Part shown: one piece after another, positions 1 to 12,507 of the stretch
Numbering within the stretch: the first letter of the stretch is position 1
Layout: each line of letters starts with the position of its first letter
NCBI GenBank assembly: GCA_026413225.1
Contig: CM048552.1
Location: 27,889,001-27,953,000, forward strand
Length of the DNA: 64,000 nucleotides
Direction: 5' to 3'
Origin: Otis tarda
Taxonomy: Eukaryota > Chordata > Aves > Otidiformes > Otididae
Program-made: the position numbers and the translations under genes
Notes under the pieces: generated by a model
Database searches by the model: none
What the model saw: only the letters and a program-made list of their open reading frames with translations
Told to the model about the DNA's origin: nothing

Positions 1-1167
1 ATTCCAGGAATTCGAAAAAGCGTGTGAGAAGACTGATTAAAACTCTTTAAATGTAAAAGCATATAAGAAACTTCACCATTTAGTTTCAGACAAGTTGTTT
101 TTTTCTAACACATGATACTTACTAAATATCTTTATTTCACGCTGTCTAAGCTGCACTGCTACCAGTTCTCAGTTTCTTAATACCTGTGATGTTCCAAACA
201 CAGGGAAGCAGCAAATGTGCAGCATTATTTCAGGTGGCTGGGTGGTTGTTTGGGAGCCATTCACACCAAATACCTTCTTCTACCATGATCTAATGTAAAA
301 AAAACTCTTGGGGTAACACAGTCATTTCACTAGAGTCAGTAGAAGCTTTGCCAATTGCTTCAAGGAGGCAACATAGACTTTCTCAAAACAATTGTGTAAA
401 GTTAAATTCAATTTCTACCTCATTTAGCCTCAGCCAAGGCTTTAAAATAAAGCAACACTAACTCTGTACAAGTAACATCCACAAGACCTGGGATGTTCAA
501 AGATACCCCTCTGCTTTGGTGGAGGACAAAAGGCACAGAAATAGAATTGTATTTGCTAAAAGTCAGACTGATTGTATCTTAAGAGTTGTATAAAACCACT
601 TAATATATATCAAAATAAACCCAGCAAACCAGTAAGATTACTTCAACAAAATAATGAGACAGCAGGGGAAGAAATAGCATACAGTAGTCCCCAAAACAAA
701 GTGAACACTTATTTCACTTTTGAATGGGAACAAAACTGTTGAATGTGGAGGAAAAAAAATAATAAAAATAAGTGCAAGAAAGGAGATACTGTGACAGGAG
801 AAACAAAGACATAATTCAAAGAGCTTAACACATTCAAGACATGGCTGAGTGTGAGATGAAGGGAATATACATCAATCATCTTACTGAAAGAAGTGGCATT
901 TGAAAAATCAAGCCCAGCATCAAGACAGTTTTAATAAACTGATGAAACTCCCCAAACTATGCCAGAATACCTCATATTTCTTTATTTAATACACAGACTC
1001 AAGCTACTGCACTACTGACAAAGCAGTACTATGTGAAACTTCAGAATTTTAAAGATAACAGTAAATTAAGCAATAGAGGTAAACGAAAAATTGGATAAAA
1101 TGCAAAATAAATAAATCATGTCAGACCAACCAGATGTGTCTCTTATTAAAAATAGCTAATTTTCTAG

Positions 1168-1260
1168 CCAAGAAAAATGAATGGCTCTAAATTGTCTGGA
1201 TTTCAGTAAAGTATTCGACAGTGCCATAGGAAGACAGTTAAAACAGGAGAGGTGGGGAAG
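1168..1260 (+). mobile_element. degenerate CR1 reverse-transcriptase fragment (possible)
   Basis: The short translation LNCLDFSKVFDSA resembles the LDFSKAFDT motif of CR1/LINE reverse transcriptases. Flanking sequence is too diverged to extend the match with confidence. No intact ORF remains. Confidence 0.45.
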
Positions 1261-4200
1261 AGAGAGAGGAACTGGCAGAGATGGAGAAACTGCAGCTTGC
1301 CTGGGAGCACTGGGCTACAAGGGGAGCCCATGGGGCTGTCAACTGAACCTTATTGAATATTTTCATTACCAAAACCAGAAAGGTGCAGAAGGTGGCTGGT
1401 ATGAGCAGCAAGAGAAACCGTATCAAAGTTAATGGTGCAAAGGGTGAGGGACCAGCAAGGGTTCCTCCTCACAGCTGGAGCGAGAGGTCCACACCTAGTG
1501 TATGACCACATACTGCTACGGTCCACCAAGGAGATATTGACACAAAAAAAAAGGCAACTTTAACCATATGACTACACGGCAAAATATTTCCAGCGGAAGG
1601 CGAGAAAGATTAATTACACTACATAAGGCAGTTAACGAAGCCTTACCTTGGCATATGATGTACAACACCGGTTACCCAATTATGAAACTGACAGAAAACT
1701 GAAAGAGCAGAGTATTACTAGCACAACAAAGGACATCCAGTCATTTTAAGAGAGCAGGCTAGGACAACCTAACTCACTCAACCACACAAGGGGAGGACAA
1801 AGAGGGGAAAACCCCATGTGAATGCATTGGGAACCGGTCCTCATGGGCAGTGGTGCAGCTTCTGAAGGTGAAGGAGAGAGCTATCATGAGCACAAACACG
1901 TGCAAACCAGTCACGAGTGCATCTGGGCTGCAGTAGGAGCAAGCTTTCTAACCGTCAGAGCTATCAAGTTCCAGAAAAATCTTTCAATGCTGTGGTTTAT
2001 GGGAAGATAACATAAAATATGACTGAGGACTGGGAGTCAGGGACCCAGAGAGCCCCATTCACCTCTCTAGTCCCACACAGCACAGCTCCTACCTACTCCT
2101 CATGGGAGGCGGGGGAGCTATGCTAGGACATCAAGAGTGAAAACCCTGGCTCCCGCTGAGCCACTGACAAAACATCCTCAACTGCAGCACTGGCCAAATC
2201 CTCACTCGCCAAGTCTAGGGAAATCCTGCAGCCCAGACATCTTCAGAACTCCTGGAGCTAATGAGAGCTCCTTGTGGCTTGTGTTCCCCCAAGACCACAT
2301 AGCTTTTGGGGCTGCTGCTTACACAGCTGTGATCAGCACTGTTAAACCATAGACTCTTGACAAGGATTTCTGGAGGGAAATCCAAGTTAGGAATATGTAG
2401 GACAGTATTTATTGCTAAGGAGATTCTCTTGTGCTTGTATCACTCCTCCTTTGTCCTGACTCAAAGAGCTGCACAGACACAGATACCAGAAAGCACTTCT
2501 GAACCACACAACGCAGCATGGTACAGGAGCCTACTCTGAACAGGCAGATAAATCCATCAAGTCAAGTGCTATCAAGGGGAAACTTCTGGCTTCTAAAAGC
2601 CGTAGGTCCGCATCAGTGCAGCCCCGCAGGAGACCTCCTCAGGTCCTTCCCTCAGCAAGGAGGACGCATCCGCTCGGCTGCAGCACCCTGCCGCCGCGCA
2701 AAGTCGGCTTCTGCTCGAGAAGTGGCTTGAGTTGCACTCAGGGACTCTCTGTCCCCTGCACAGGGTATGACAGGCCAGCTGTATGCCTTCTCCTAACTGG
2801 GTCTGGTTTAACTTTCTCTCCAAAAACTGAGGAAATTACTAGTTTGGGACTCTAAGCCGAGATTTGTGTAAAACATGCCAGCTGGGTACGCTGCTATCAA
2901 GTTCACTTTGCAATTAAAAATAGCAAGAGAAATTTCACATGGAAGATTAAGTGCGTTAGTGGATCATATAACCTTGATCCAGATCAAGCCATGCTGGGAA
3001 CAACTTTTGGTCCTCAGTATAAAACAGACAGGCAGTGCCATGAAAACATTGAGTTCTGTGAAGATCAACATCTATGGTGCTCTCAGGTTACAAGTGTATT
3101 TTCTTGAGAAATGAATGGCAGCCTTACAAAATAAAGAGACAATGACGATAACATTTCTTATGCTTTAAATTTGACCCGCGAGTGTCTTGCTGCCGAGCAC
3201 AAAACCTAACGTATCAGCCTAACAGGCCTGACATTTAATAAGCCAAGTTTATTTCTAGAAAGTGAGCTGGAAATTAAATCTCATGGTTGCAGCTGGCATA
3301 CTGTGCAGAAGAGGAATCTTACGATGACTGCATTTCATTTTTGCCCTATAGCGTTCATCCTTCTAATTGCTGTATTTAAGTGCACTTAATCACTTAATCA
3401 TTGAATCTACCACAGTGATAAATCTCCACTTCAGACTCCACAATAATAAATCTTTGTCTTCTCTCAGCAGCTGGTAAGATTTGATTTGGACTTTGAATTT
3501 AGGTCCTTTCCTCAGGCTTAACAGTAACATCTTGTTTGTTCTGTCTGCTGAAAGCACGACATTAACTCTTGTCTTTCAATGCATTAGCGTTGCTTAAGCT
3601 TAGTGTGCTCGGTGTTAAAATTGGTTGCCCTTCTGCACTGCCTAGCTACAAAACACCAAAAAAAAAACCAAACCAACTAGCCTGTGCCGGGAGTTTACAA
3701 AGCAACTTTCACTCATTAATATTTAAACAGCATCACGGGTCTACATGACACTTCACAGACACGAGGAGGAGCTGGGGTTTATAACACAATCTGTCAATAG
3801 ATGCCTCCAGTGCCACAAAGAGCTGATTTAAAAACAGGTGGAAGGGGCCTTCAGAGACCCCTTTTAGCAGCCAACGGACCATCAAATCACAAGAGGGAAA
3901 ACTGCCTTTGGACTGAAGAGACTGGGGGCTCTGTCCCCAGTTTTGCCACAGGCCTCCAGCAGTACCTTGGAAAACTATTTAGGTCCCAGTCGTTAAGAAT
4001 TCATGGATATTAATTACCTTTGCAGTAAATCCCAGGACCTACGCTTGCAGACAACGTGCCATTAAATATTTGCAGGATTCGGGTCTCATTTCCCTGAGCC
4101 TTACTTCTCCCTTACAGTTCAACATAACTCTCAGATGTATTCAGCATACCAACAGATACCTGGAGTAGGGACATATCTTGTTAAATATAAAATATCTCCT

Positions 4201-4745
4201 TAAACTACTAGCGTTGTCATAAAAAAGCTGAATCCTGACTTGCTGCACGAAAGACTGCGCCTTCATCATTCTCTGACGGTGATGTTCATTTCTGTAGATT
4301 TTAGTCCAGAAGAAACTGCTCAGTCACCCAACATAAGTCACCACCTAAGTGGTTTTATTTGCTTTACCACTTGTCGAGAAGACAAACAACTCTCCCTTAA
4401 GCGCAGAGCTTGCCAGCTAACCGAGCTGCGCACAGAAACCTTGGACTCGCTGGGGATGGCGGTTTGGCACACGCACAGAAGTCCTGGCACATCTGGGGAC
4501 GGCCAGAGCCTCCATGCTTGCACAACGCACCTGCACACCGTCAGCAATCGCTTCCCGCTGAGTGCTGGGTTTTTTTAATCTCAACATGACAGCATTTTTA
4601 CTAGTCAGCTCTCCGGTTTATCACGGGCTATTAGCTTTCACTCCCGTTCCCCCTCTATTGAGCTTGGCAGTCCTCATCACACTGACAGTCTTAATACCAT
4701 GACAGCCAAGCTGCAAAGCCATAGCATCACTCGCCATGGCAAGTG

Positions 4746-4948
4746 TTTTTTTTACCATGAGGGTGCTGGAACACTGGCACAGGTTGCCCAGAGAGGTGGT
4801 GGATGCCCCATCCGTGGAAGCATTCAAGGCCAGGTTGGATGGGGCTCTGAGCAACCTGATCTGGTTGGAGATGTCCCTGTTCCTTGCTGGGGGGTTGGAC
4901 TAGATGACCCTTAAAGGTTCCTTCCAACCCAAACTATTCTATGATTCT
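4746..4948 (+). mobile_element. CR1 LINE 3' fragment, sense on plus
   Basis: The sequence reads 'taccatgagggtgctggaac', then '...ggttgcccagagaggtgg', 'caaggccaggttggatgggg' and 'ccttccaacccaaactattc', ending tatgattct. This is the canonical CR1 3' end, 5'-truncated and non-autonomous. Confidence 0.93.
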
Positions 4949-5765
4949 AAGTGGGTCCAAACACATACATCTTCAAAAACCTCTATTAAGAACATACTGT
5001 GCACATGAATTCCTCTGGACTCACCTTGCAGTCACCCGTTTTTGTAAGATTTGTCTCCCCTATAGTAAAGGCTACTTTAGAACCTGCTCTTTTCTTCCCA
5101 CAATATCATTTGCAGTATCATCAACCACCTGCCTTTTAAAGTGAGGGCATTACATGCAGCATCTCTCACAGCCAGGCTGCTTCTTCAGGCTGCAGATGAT
5201 TTGGCCTCAGTCCTGCCAAGTGTAACACATGCATTTTAACTCCAAATATTTAGGAAGCTCACTGTATGTCCATCAGTTAGACTAAAGCTCTTACTCCTCC
5301 TTAGCTACTGTCAAGTTCCTTCTGTAGCTTCTCTGCGATTAGAAAAACAGTTTGAGCTTCCTTGTGCTAGGAATTTGTTTTTGCTAGACATCTACTCTCA
5401 GAGATGCTGCAGTTTTTAGAATTCATTTAAAAACACAGGCATACCATTCCTCCCCAAATCCCTGTTTTATCCAACATCATCTTCCTGATTCTGTCCTTCT
5501 GTCTTTCACTCCATTTAGAGCTTTGGCACAGAATTATGTATCTCTCTCTCTTTTCAGTCCTTTAGGCACTGACACCACTTAGCACTTCTTGCATCTTTCA
5601 TAAATGTAAATTTACCATCTAGATTTTTGCATTTGCTTTGTTTACCACAGAATAATAAACACAGGAAAAAAAACTATTTAAAATTTCTATTTTAATTTAG
5701 AATCGTAATATTTTCACGGCCACTCAGACAATTAGGACCTACGGCCTCTGTGAACAACGGGGCTT

Positions 5766-6299
5766 GTGTTCCTTCAGGTTAAATTTATCCAGGCACTCAG
5801 TGGATGCTTTGGGAAAATCCCACTACATAGATGCAGTTTTAGGAGCACTTCTGGAGATTTTCATCAGCGCACAGAGGACATTAGGCTTCAGTTAGGAGCT
5901 GGCAGTACAGCTCTGTGGTTGCATATCAGCCAGTGTTACAGTAAGCTCACTCAAGATTTTATCAAATATTGTTTTGAAGGCTCTGGCTTACACATTTCCC
6001 CTGAAACACTGGCTGCAAATCTTCTAGAGCTTTTGTAGTACGAAAGTCAATTTGTTAAAGAAGTATTTTCTGAGAACTTTGCATATGCTACAAACTTCAC
6101 TCAGTTTCCTGCATTTGATGCTGATGGAAAAATTAAGCTCAATCAAAAAATCAAACTCATGAAGAAATGCGAAAAATTTGTAGAAAATAAGTATCGTTGT
6201 ACCCTGCCTCCATCAGGAATTGATCTAACAAGTTTTGTTAGGGCTTTTCACCCCACAAGAATCTCAAGTTTCATCTATAAAAATTTTTGTCAAAAATAA
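5766..6299 (+). pseudogene. unidentified coding-like relic with one in-frame stop
   Basis: The plus-strand frame opens after a TGA at 5751-5753 and runs to TAA at 6297-6299. Over 177 codons it is broken only by TAG at 6036-6038. The translation looks like real protein, for example QCYSKLTQDFIKYCFEGSGL and SPETLAANLLELL before the stop, then SENFAYATNFTQFPAFDADG after it. I do not recognise the family. The stretch ttccttcag just before the first residues could be an old splice acceptor, so this may be one exon of a decayed gene or a truncated retrocopy. It lies antisense within ST7 intron 1. A chance open frame is less likely but not excluded. Confidence 0.45.
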
Positions 6300-9200
6300 C
6301 ACATGCACATCGTATTCTTTTGCATAAAAATTAAAGGGAGAGTTTCCAAGCGTGCCATGCTGAAAAGACACGTGCTTAAAACTGTTAAAATCTGTTTCAT
6401 AATAACCTCTCGAATATCAGCCTATATCTGAGTAACAACTAATTTTTTGAAAAACCGAAAAAGTCAGACCAAAGAAACCTCTGGCATCCAAATCACGTCT
6501 GGAGGCTCAGCAGCCACTATGAATGCTTCACGGTTCTGTAACCGATACAGCTGAAGACGGAGGTTAACAATAAACACAACACTGTTTACTTTACTTCCAT
6601 TAGGACTGCAGAAATTAAGATCAGTATTTAGGAAAGACTTCATTTACATTCTGAGAAATTCAAAAATTAAGACAAGTGGGTTTGGGGTCAGTGGGTAAAC
6701 TATCTATATACAGCTGATTCTATGAAATCTATATGGAGAATTAATGCTGACCTTGCCAGAAGTGGTCATGTATTTAAAATTTCACTTTCAACAGTCACAT
6801 TCATACAAAAAAAAAAAATCTACACTAATTTGCAGAGAGTTGGGAGTATTTTCATCTCCTTTCTGTGGCATCAGAGTTTTGCTCCAGGTTTTCTGTGTAC
6901 ATGCCACCACACTCACTTCTGGAGTTCACACACCAGATGCTTACAGGGAAATCCACCACAAGGATGGCAGATGACTTTGAAAGAAGGCCAAGCAACTACC
7001 AGCAAGCCCGCAAATGTAAAACTAACTGTCCTTCAGTTCTTCTCAAAAGAAAGAAGCTCTTGACTCATTTTTAATCCATTTGAAACTCCCTGGCCCTCAT
7101 CAGGTTAATGTTTTCCAACCCTCATGACTACCTTCTCAGGCTTAACTTTATGAAGGAGAACAGTACCTCCTGACCGCTCTGTCAAGATGCTGTCGCAGCA
7201 AACTCACTGTGACATGCACCGCGGCTACGGTGACCGAGCGCTCTGCGCAGGCATTGGCAGCCCCAGCACCAGCAGCAGAATTCACGTCCCCTGGCCCAGG
7301 GAGGATAAACCCCCAGGTGTCCAGTGCCCCAAAAAAACTTCTGCCCTAAGGGTAGCTTATCACCATAGATCTGCATGCACACAGCTCCAGATGGCCAAAT
7401 ACCACCAGCAGGAATACAATGACCTCTAGTTAAATTTTAATAACAGGTGAATGTTTTCTGCTGCTACTTGAATTTGAGAGCATGGCAATGAAAAGTTACT
7501 CATTTGGAGTTACCTACTGGAGCACACTGCAGCAGAGCCCAGCACAGATCTGCTAGGTCAGGAAGCCCGGAAAGATGAGATGAGCAACCTCACCCTGAGA
7601 CAGCATAGCCACAACATGAGAGGGGTGCTCCATCTCTTCATCTCCCACAGTATTTCTGCTTACAGAATCACACTCAACTTTCTCACACGGTTAAATACTG
7701 AATAGTTTTCGTAAGATGAGAGTTCAATGAGATAGATCTACCAGAGTGGTCCCAGTGCTTTATTTCCCTAAGCCTGTGCAATGCACACATCAGTGAATGC
7801 ATGTGAGGTGAACCAGATGACCATAGCACGTCCACTTAAAAATCTCTGTTCTGTGCCTTCAACAAGACTCTTGAATGAAGTGTTGTTATCCTAATTTTAT
7901 AGGGCCCAGAGGGGAGACTTGGAGCACGTCTGCTCCGTCCTCCTGCCCGTGCCTGCACAAACCCTGACGGTGGGTGAATAATCTGGTGTTGGCCAGGGCT
8001 GCAACCGCTGTTGCACATCAGCCTCTTTCTTCCCCTCTCCAGATGGCTAGCACCACGTGCGGTGTTTCAGGCTCTGGGCTCTAAGAGAAGCCTAGTACAT
8101 GGTCACAAATCCCACATTAATTAAAATCCTAGGTAATTATTTCAGTAGGAATGTCATAATATTAATTTAAAAATCATAATGAAGAAAACAACCACGTTCC
8201 TCAGAACACAACTTTGTCAAAACCACCAGCTCCTCACCAAGGTGACATGGTATTCCTCCTCCAGCTGGGCTTCTCCGGGGCTTGCTGACCTCAGGGGCCC
8301 GGCAGGACAACATTACTTGCTTTCTTTCATGCTGTGGGTTTCTAACCCTGCCTTCTCTAGATGCTCAACCAGTACCAGTATGGGGCCTTGCTCCAGTGCA
8401 GCTGAAGCAGGATGTCCTGCAGAAAGCTAATAATACTCTACAGACATTGACAGAGCTAGATTCAACCCAGAGCTCTTACCCATAGATTTATTATTCACAC
8501 TTTTAGGAAATCGAGTTTTCTGGTTTCTCTGCCCTCAGCATCCCATCTGCCTCGTCACAAGCCAGTTGCACTCAATGCTCTGGTTATTAAATCCATCTTT
8601 CTGTTGCGCTTCGAAAGGATAAATAAAATCATCAGAAACTGTTTAACTTCTGGACTCTCTCCTTCCTAGGATATGAATAGAAAGCCAAACTGTTATGTCA
8701 GGAAAAACAAGCAGGGCTGCACATTTTTAGAAGAGGTGTGTCTTAGTTCAGATTAATGTGGCATTCAGAAATTGTGCAAGTGCCAACACTGGAGGAAAAT
8801 ACAACATGCTATATAAAATAATCATGTTTATATTTAAATTATTTTGGAATAAGATTATAACATCTGCTTCCCCAACTACATTTGCTGTGTTTAATATTCT
8901 AGCCTGGCATATTAAGTCTGCTCTCTTGCTTCCTGGCTAACGGTATGGCACAGTTATAATAGTTCGAACACTCCTATTCATAAAGGATTTTATGACTTGG
9001 TTTGTACATCAAGCTTCAATAAAACGCAAAAAAAAAACCAAACCATGAAACACCAGTCGGATTTAACATGAAGATTTTCATATGACAGACTAGATTTCCC
9101 TTTCATTATATCACGGCAATGTACTCTGCTGAGGATACTGAAATCATGCTTGCCCCAAACTGTGAGGACTTTCAAGCCTGGAAGCCCAATGAAACATATG

Positions 9201-12022
9201 AGATGAAAGACTTCAAAACATCAGAAAGAGGGGAAACATCAAAAGAGGGGAAAAAAGGCCCCACACTTCACCTTAACAAAAATTACAGCTAGAAGAGACC
9301 ATGGACTGTGTGGTGAAACCATCCATAATTACTCTGGCCACCGCCACTGCACGGCCCGCTGCCCAAGTCCTCTCTGAGAACCCACCCAAGGCTGTAGGAA
9401 CACTACTGACCCTGATTTCCCCAGCTGATTTGAAGGCTTTCAGAACTAGGAAACCCAAAGGTTCCTTTAAGCAACTGATCCACGATTCATTAAAAATTAA
9501 TGTCTGATTATTACTAAATTGAGTTTGCCTTCTGCTTCCAGTCATCAATTCTTATTATTCATTTTGTAATTAAAAGGCCATTTATTTCTCCTCCATGGCC
9601 ATACCTCCTTACTGTAATCCAGTCACCTCCCAAGGAAAATCTCTTACCCTGATGCTTTTCTCTAGCCCTTAAATAATTTTTCCACTATCTTCTCCAGCTT
9701 TTTAACTTCCTTTTAAAAATACTGACATCAGGCACGGAAAAACAAAATCACACAGCGGGACCAAGTACCAGTCCCTCTGGTAGGTACTCTCCCTTCCATG
9801 CCACACAAGTCCTTCGTGTCACAGCAGCCCAGTGTGAGCTCGGGTTAAGGTGTTTGATTGAAATATCTAAAATATTTTTAAATCACGATTTTGTGAGGTG
9901 CAAATCACACCCGTGGAACTGCATTTCTCTTATTGGCTGTCTAAGCCTGCATCTGGTGGTACTGAAAACCAGTTTGTTTGACCTCAGGTCACCAACAGAT
10001 CCAGCTTATTCTGGGAAAATGCCTGGTCACTGTTTTTAATCACCTTATTATTTCTTTACGTCACAGAGAAGTTTCGTGAGCAACATCTATACTTTTATTT
10101 TTGCATCACTGAGTTATATTTGATCAGTATCGCATCTGGGGCCAGTCGCTGCGGTCCTTTGTGAGCAACCTTAACCCACTGACAGTATCCTATTGTCATC
10201 AGCTGGGGAAAAAAAAATATTCACAATAAATCAGATGATAGTTCTTAATCCATTCACAAAAGCTTTAAAAACAGAACAACAACCAAAAAACCCCATGTTA
10301 TTGCCAGTGCTGATTTTTTAATAAACCCCATTTAGGAACAGATGATGCATAAAGGCCATACTGTGCCCATTGTTCTCCCCTGGTAACTCATTTTCATCAA
10401 GCACTTTGGGACTTACTGTTAATTTCTTCAGTCTTTTTAACCCCTTCAGTGCTTAAAGCAAACAGTTGTGAAAAAAATCTCTCCCATTTTCAGATTTCGT
10501 ACTGTCAATTTACTTGCATTTTGGGACATCTCAACAAAAACCAAGATGACTCAGCTGAAGACAGCTGGAGTAACATTTCAAATGAGAAAGTGCATCAAGA
10601 ATTAGTTTGTTCAAACTCAGGAAAAAAATCAGAGGGATTTGATTAGGTCTCAGATGGATGCCTGTGATTTTTTTTTTTCCAGTAGTGAAAATGATAATAT
10701 AAAGCATTCTGACATTTTGGATTGACAACCATGGCCTGCAATGTTTACCTGGGACATATGCATTACATAAATTATTAAGCAACGAGAATTACGTCCTGTT
10801 CTAATCAGTGTGCAGCAATGTCAAAAGAAACCAGGATACTTGTTCAAAGACAGAGAAAATTTGATCAAAACTGTATTTAAAAGTCATTTTTAATTGTGTT
10901 TACACTTAAAGTGAAAATTGCAGTATGCTGAATCTTTTTTTTTTTTTTAAATTCTTCTTTGATGTTGGATTTGCCAAAGGCTTATCAAATGAGAACAGGC
11001 CAGAAAACCGTGCAAAGAGCGCTCCGATAACATTCAGCCACACAGCAGCAGGGAAGCCTGCTGGTTACATCTCATCTGCCCCCAAAAACAAACAGCCTTC
11101 TCCAGTGCGGGGGAGAAAAATTAAATTATCACAGTAGATAGGAAGGAAAAATAAGCAATTTCAAGATAAAGACGTAACTGCCCAATTCAGCCTGGCTAAT
11201 GCTACCTAAGTTACTGCTGATTCAGTATAGCAGCAGCATACAGCCTTAGTGAGTCCTAACAGTCAAAGTCCATTGCAACAGTGATAATCTTGCGGCAAAC
11301 TTGTACACTTATTATCTGTCACCATTCAGAAGAACAAGCTGGTATCTAACTTTTTATCAGAAACATAATAAAAGTTTTAATCCTGTTTAAAAAAAATTGC
11401 TTGAGCATAACATAAATTGTACAGGAAAAGGTATTAATTCCACTCCATACACTGCCTGAATCCAAGCATGTTCCCAGTAATAACCAAGGTTGCTTTTTTA
11501 TCCTTCAAAGAAACCAAGAATTTTCCACAAATCTCCTTTTCCTTTACACGCATACGCCACCTGCTCGTAAGAAAACTCGTGGCGAAGAATGAACTTCTCC
11601 TGCAACTGGGGATGGGTCTGTATTTACATATTTAGCCTGTATCAAAGATGAGCCTGTCATGGAAATAAATTGAGCCCAGGTGCACGCGAGGTGTCAGTCA
11701 CTTTTTGGCTGTTCCTGCCTCCAGCTTGGGAATTGGATAAGCCGCACATTTTTCCTCCAGCCCCTGAAATTCGCAAGTTTGTTTTTTTTTTTCCTCAAAA
11801 GGACAGAAAAAAAAAAAAAGCGCCTGATATTGGGGTGGGGAACCCCCATCCACCACCACTCTGGGTCCCCCCCTCCATAGACAGGAGAGTTTCGGGGAAG
11901 GCAAAATCCACAGACACTACACCCCCCCGCCCCACTTCGTCCCCGGGACGGGACACTCGGACGACCCCGCTGTTTTTACGCCGATCGCGGAGATGGGGCA
12001 GCGGCGGGGATCGCGCACGCAC

Positions 12023-12100
12023 GGGGAGCCCCCACGACCCCTTCCCCCACGGGGGGCGGCTCCGCCGCCCCCCGTGGGGGAAGGGGTCGTGGGGCTCCCC
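12023..12100. repeat. near-perfect inverted repeat (37-bp stem, 3-nt loop)
   Basis: The arm at 12023-12060 is the reverse complement of the arm at 12064-12100, except for one extra C in the left arm. The loop is tcc. The stem is about 80% GC. It begins about 37 nt inside ST7 intron 1 on the transcribed strand, so the pre-mRNA could form a very stable hairpin next to the exon 1 splice donor. A foldback assembly artefact is the alternative. Confidence 0.9.
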
Positions 12101-12138
12101 GCGCGTGGGTAAGGATCGTGGGGCTGCTGGCACCGTAC

Positions 12139-12288
12139 CTGTGGTTAAATTGTCATTAATCTTCAGGGGTACCCTTAAGATGTAGACGAGGAAGAGCATG
12201 ATGAAGAACCACAGCGTCCAGAGATAAGTCCAGGACCAGACGATGCAAGACTTCAGCTGTTCCAAAAGCCCGTCCCAGCTTCAGCCAT
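12139..12288 (-). CDS. ST7: ST7, first coding exon (partial gene, one-base frame break)
   Basis: The minus strand reads ATG at 12288-12286 and MAEAGTGF. It then shifts frame into LEQLKSCIVWSW...RVPLKINDNLTT and ends at a GTACGG donor in phase 1. This is the N terminus of ST7 (suppression of tumorigenicity 7), a multi-pass membrane protein. A membrane segment spans about residues 15-37. The expected exon is 50 codons plus one base (151 nt), but 150 nt are present: one T is missing from the run at 12264-12267. As written, the ATG frame stops at TGA 12255-12253. The LEQL frame has an upstream TGA at 12283-12281 and no ATG before residue 31. Sequence error or a real indel are both possible. All later exons lie outside the window to the left. 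Confidence 0.88.
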
Positions 12289-12297
12289 GTTTTTGGA

Positions 12298-12352
12298 GGA
12301 GGGAAGGGAGGAAAGAAAAAAAAAAAAAAAAAGGCAGAAAAGAAAAAAAAAA
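12298..12352 (+). repeat. purine-only A-rich tract upstream of ST7
   Basis: The tract is almost purely A and G, with runs of 18 and 12 A's separated by ggcagaaaag. It lies 10-65 bp upstream of the ST7 ATG, so it may be in the 5' UTR or core promoter. On the transcript strand it is T/C-rich. Confidence 0.8.
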
Positions 12353-12472
12353 AGGCAACCCCAAACTCAGCTCTCTGCTGCCACAACCTCTCAGCGTGTG
12401 TTTGTGGGATGGTTCGCCGGCGGCTGCTGCATGATGAAATGCGGGGAAACAGCGAGAGGCTGTGGGGACGAA

Positions 12473-12507
12473 AGGGGGGGAAAAGAAAAAGAAAAAGAAA
12501 AAAGGCC
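12473..12507 (+). repeat. G-run followed by GAAAAA repeats
   Basis: A run of eight G's is followed by aaaagaaaaagaaaaagaaaaaagg, a homopurine stretch. It lies about 190 bp upstream of the ST7 ATG. Confidence 0.8.

Larger units (their letters stand above)
1..12138 (-). other. ST7: ST7 intron 1 (partial)
   Basis: Everything left of the exon 1 donor (GT at 12138-12137) should be ST7 intron 1, which is long in other vertebrates. No ST7 exon 2 is recognisable. It contains a CR1 reverse-transcriptase scrap (about 1168-1260), a CR1 tail (4746-4948), an unidentified coding relic (5766-6299), short A/C-rich tracts and the hairpin at 12023-12100. The small open frames do not resemble any protein I know. 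Confidence 0.75.
11880..12480 (-). promoter_or_regulatory. ST7: ST7 first-exon GC-rich (CpG-island-like) region
   Basis: GC and CpG content rise sharply around ST7 exon 1, most clearly at 11880-12140 inside the start of intron 1. Scattered CpGs continue upstream to about 12480. By position this is the ST7 promoter region, with transcription running leftward. Purine-rich tracts at 12298-12352 and 12473-12507 interrupt it, and no TATA box was recognised. Confidence 0.6.

Noticed and set aside
4240-4578. 112-codon frame in ST7 intron 1
   Set aside because: No family resemblance and overlapping antisense frames; probably chance.
7850-7925. Possible ancient MIR-like SINE (ttatcctaattttatag segment); similar weak hints at 2030-2165 and 3900-3990
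   Set aside because: Similarity by eye is too weak to separate from chance. A sensitive RepeatMasker run would decide.
11670-12185. 171-codon plus-strand frame over the ST7 hairpin
   Set aside because: The frame stays open because of homopolymers and the GC-rich inverted repeat, and is antisense to ST7 exon 1.
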